This document shows, one piece after another, positions 6,377 to 7,362 of a DNA stretch of 7,362 bases. The position numbers and the translations under genes were made by a program. Location of the stretch: positions 1 to 7,362 of the forward strand of contig JBGSKF010000203.1 in the NCBI GenBank assembly GCA_041741375.1, read 5' to 3'. Below the pieces are notes generated by a model. It saw only the letters and a list, made by a program, of their open reading frames with translations, was not told the origin of the DNA and searched no databases. The DNA is from OFTM291 sp041741375. GTDB lineage: Bacteria > Gemmatimonadota > Gemmatimonadetes > Gemmatimonadales > GWC2-71-9. Numbering within the stretch: the stretch's first letter is position 1; the number at the start of each line of letters is the position of its first letter.

Positions 6377-6397
6377 CTCTCCATCCTCTCGGGAGTC
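6375..6397 (+). terminator. Weak stem-loop at the CoxG-like stop codon
   Basis: GACTCTC (6375-6381) can pair with GGGAGTC (6391-6397), including one G-T pair, around a 9-nt loop, and is followed by a mixed pyrimidine stretch (TCTTCC) rather than a true T-run. The stem includes part of the stop codon. It is a possible weak terminator or attenuator before the peroxiredoxin-like gene. Confidence 0.3.
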
Positions 6398-6417
6398 TCT
6401 TCCATGGAAATCCCGCG

Positions 6418-6526
6418 CCGTACACGTACTCATCGCAGCGGTACTCGTGCACGTACACGGCGGTTCCCCGGGGGCGCTCCGGAACAACTCGTGTACGAGT
6501 ACGGGTACGAGTACGTGTACGGGAAC
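6418..6526. repeat. Head-to-head hexamer arrays (GTACNC then GNGTAC) forming an imperfect palindrome
   Basis: The left arm has units GTACAC, GTACTC (6420-6431), a 9-nt interruption, then GTACTC, GTGCAC, GTACAC (6441-6458). The right arm has GTGTAC, GAGTAC, GGGTAC, GAGTAC, GTGTAC (6491-6520) and a decayed GGGAAC. The 14-nt ends CCGTACACGTACTC (6418-6431) and GAGTACGTGTACGG (6509-6522) are perfect inverted repeats, and GTTCC (6463-6467) pairs with GGAAC (6481-6485) near the centre. The whole could fold as one long interrupted hairpin. It fills most of the 185-nt gap between the CoxG-like and peroxiredoxin-like genes. Confidence 0.85.
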
Positions 6527-6561
6527 ATCTGAACCCTGAGCACTGAAAGCTGGAAACGCCC

Positions 6562-7041
6562 ATGGACACTCACCGAGCCACCCGGATCACCGTTGGCGAC
6601 ACCCTCCCCGCCTTTCTCTTTGAGAGCGGGGGACTCCTCGTCATGCCTGCCGATCACCCGCCGAGTCGCGGGCTCGTGCTCTTCCTGCTGCGGGCCTTCA
6701 CCTGAGCACAGTGCCTCTGGCACGCCGCCCAGTTGGGGCGGGCGCACTCGGAATTCGCAGCGGCCGGGATTCGGGTCGTGGCGGCGGGCCCCGGATCACC
6801 ATCGGCCGCCGAGCGGGTGACTCGTCTTCTCACGAGCCCCTTCCCGATTCTGGGTGACGAAGAACGGGTGATCTTCCAGGCGGTTGGTTTTGCCCGGAAG
6901 CTCGGTCTGATTCAGGAATCGGGCACCATCCTCACCGATGCGGACCACGTTGTGAGGTTCGTCCATGCGGGTGCCAATCCGAACGGGGCCCTGCCGATGG
7001 GGGCGCTTCGGACCGCCATCGAGGCGCTGCCGGTGGCCTGA
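6562..7041 (+). CDS. Selenocysteine-containing peroxiredoxin-like (AhpC/TSA-type) protein, UxxC; TGA at 6703-6705 read as Sec
   Basis: Read with TGA as selenocysteine, the product has 159 residues with a thioredoxin-like fold. 'VGDTLPAF' (11-18) is the usual Prx entry, 'GLVLFLLRAFT' (37-47) is the core strand, Sec48-Ala-Gln-Cys51 is the redox motif, 'EFAAAGIRVVAAGPG' follows, then 'FPILGDEERVIFQAVG' and a late 'SGTILTDADHVVRFVHAG' strand. Family members carry Cys at the position of this TGA, so the protein is predicted to be a Sec-based thiol oxidoreductase or peroxidase, cytosolic (no signal peptide). Coding signal and homology continue in the same frame on both sides. ATG 6562 follows a weak GGA ribosome site. 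A conventional caller would start at TTG 6733 and lose the active site. Alternatives are a nonsense mutation or a sequencing error changing TGC/TGT to TGA; the SECIS-like hairpin and intact frame argue against them. SelA/B/C/D are not in the window. Confidence 0.82.
6703..6744 (+). promoter_or_regulatory. Sec TGA codon and candidate bacterial SECIS element
   Basis: The TGA is at 6703-6705. Downstream, CGCCC (6726-6730) pairs with GGGCG (6736-6740), and C6725-G6741 extends the stem to 6 bp. The 5-nt loop is AGTTG, with G at its second position followed by T; it begins 26 nt after the TGA. After a one-base bulge (G6742), G6724-C6743 and C6723-G6744 can add two pairs. This agrees with the general bacterial SECIS description: an apical stem of at least 4 bp, a short loop with G in its first two positions, and a loop about 16-37 nt from the UGA. 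A second hairpin, GTGCC-TCT-GGCAC (6711-6723), lies between and may add structure near the UGA. No folding energy was computed. Confidence 0.68.
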
Positions 7042-7256
7042 GGGATCATCACCACAGAGGCCGCGGAGGACACGGAGGGTCTCCGAGTGATTCCCGTCGC
7101 TCCCCGCCTTGCGCGCGGAGACCCGGATCTTGTTGTTGGGGGGTGGAAGGGCCCCCATCCTGCCGATGTCCGGGGTCCGAGACGGGGAGCGGGTCGTGGA
7201 TACCGTCAACCCTCTGCGTCCTCAGCGCCCTCTGTGGTTCAATCCGGGGTGGGGTA
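7042..7256. repeat. Structured ~212-bp intergenic repeat, complete copy
   Basis: It starts immediately after the peroxiredoxin-like stop. The outer arms are imperfect inverted repeats: 7051-7079, beginning ACCACAGAGG, pairs with 7210-7238, ending CTCTGTGGT, at 25 of 29 positions. Inside, GCTCCCCG (7099-7106) pairs with CGGGGAGC (7183-7190), and GACCCGGATC (7120-7129) is roughly complementary to 7165-7177, so the copy can fold end to end as a nested hairpin. It holds no convincing gene. CCACAGAG/CTCTGTGG-type repeats are familiar from many environmental bacterial genomes (recollection). It is repeated downstream with a 212-nt period. Confidence 0.82.
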
Positions 7257-7362
7257 GGGATCACCACAGAGAACGCGGAGGTCGCGGAGGGTCTCCGCAC
7301 GATCCCCGGCGCTCCACGCCTCGCGCGCTGAGATCCGGAACTCATTGTTGGGGGGGAAGGGC
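7257..7362. repeat. Second, truncated copy of the ~212-bp repeat
   Basis: A direct copy of the left half of the preceding element, with aligned ACCACAGAG starting at 7263 against 7051. It follows copy one through the GGAGGGTCTCCG segment, the 'GCTCC-CGCC' segment and the ATTGTTGGGGG..AAGGGC end, with clear but scattered divergence (about four in five bases alike by eye). The window ends where copy one enters its hairpin centre, so the right half should lie beyond the edge. Ongoing divergence suggests an older duplication or independent insertions. Confidence 0.82.

Noticed and set aside
6562..7041. Peroxiredoxin-like gene as a pseudogene broken by a nonsense mutation
   Set aside because: The only disruption is a TGA at the expected catalytic Cys position, no frameshift or other decay is visible, and a SECIS-like hairpin follows. 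Not fully excluded without the host's Sec genes.
7042..7362. Small ORFs in the repeat region
   Set aside because: All lie within the structured repeat, lack ribosome sites and differ between the two copies.

Overview
The window is very GC-rich (roughly two thirds G+C by eye) with mostly GC-ending codons, bacterial Shine-Dalgarno sites and genes that keep changing strand. Families and composition fit a free-living, probably uncultured soil, sediment or marine bacterium; Gemmatimonadota-like is a guess from composition and repeat style, and nothing here proves it. I see no phage, transposase, CRISPR, tRNA or rRNA.

Layout. 1-1213 (-): 5' part of a secreted DUF4384-like protein with a Tyr/Gly-rich and Arg/Asp/Gly-rich C-terminal region, running off the left edge. 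1393-1812 (-): SnoaL/NTF2-fold protein. 1884-2396 (+): DinB-fold protein with an intact His triad. 2397-2584: convergent spacer with a short heptamer array and a perfect 10-bp hairpin. 2585-3442 (-): NadC, the NAD-pathway quinolinate phosphoribosyltransferase. 3443-3700: divergent spacer with two head-to-head heptamer arrays, G-rich on opposite strands. 3701-4366 (+): PpaX/Gph-type HAD phosphatase. 4335-5786 (-): PLP-dependent group II decarboxylase close to animal GAD/CSAD, overlapping the HAD gene tail to tail. 5885-6376 (+): CoxG-like SRPBCC protein. 6418-6526: head-to-head hexamer arrays forming an imperfect palindrome. 6562-7041 (+): peroxiredoxin-like gene with an in-frame TGA. 7042-7362: one complete and one cut-off copy of an approximately 212-bp structured repeat.

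The main result is 6562-7041. The frame is coding on both sides of a TGA at codon 48. The TGA stands where the first Cys of a thioredoxin-type CxxC motif belongs, giving Sec-Ala-Gln-Cys, and a stem-loop with G in the first two loop positions follows at the distance expected of a bacterial SECIS. The best reading is a UxxC selenoprotein of the AhpC/TSA-like group. Ordinary gene calling would give a 47-residue fragment plus a truncated ORF starting at TTG 6733.

The genes do not form one operon or an evident single system. Most are stand-alone housekeeping or stress-type genes separated by repeat-rich spacers. The second theme is the spacers: several unrelated short-unit repeat arrays, two of them built as inverted head-to-head pairs.
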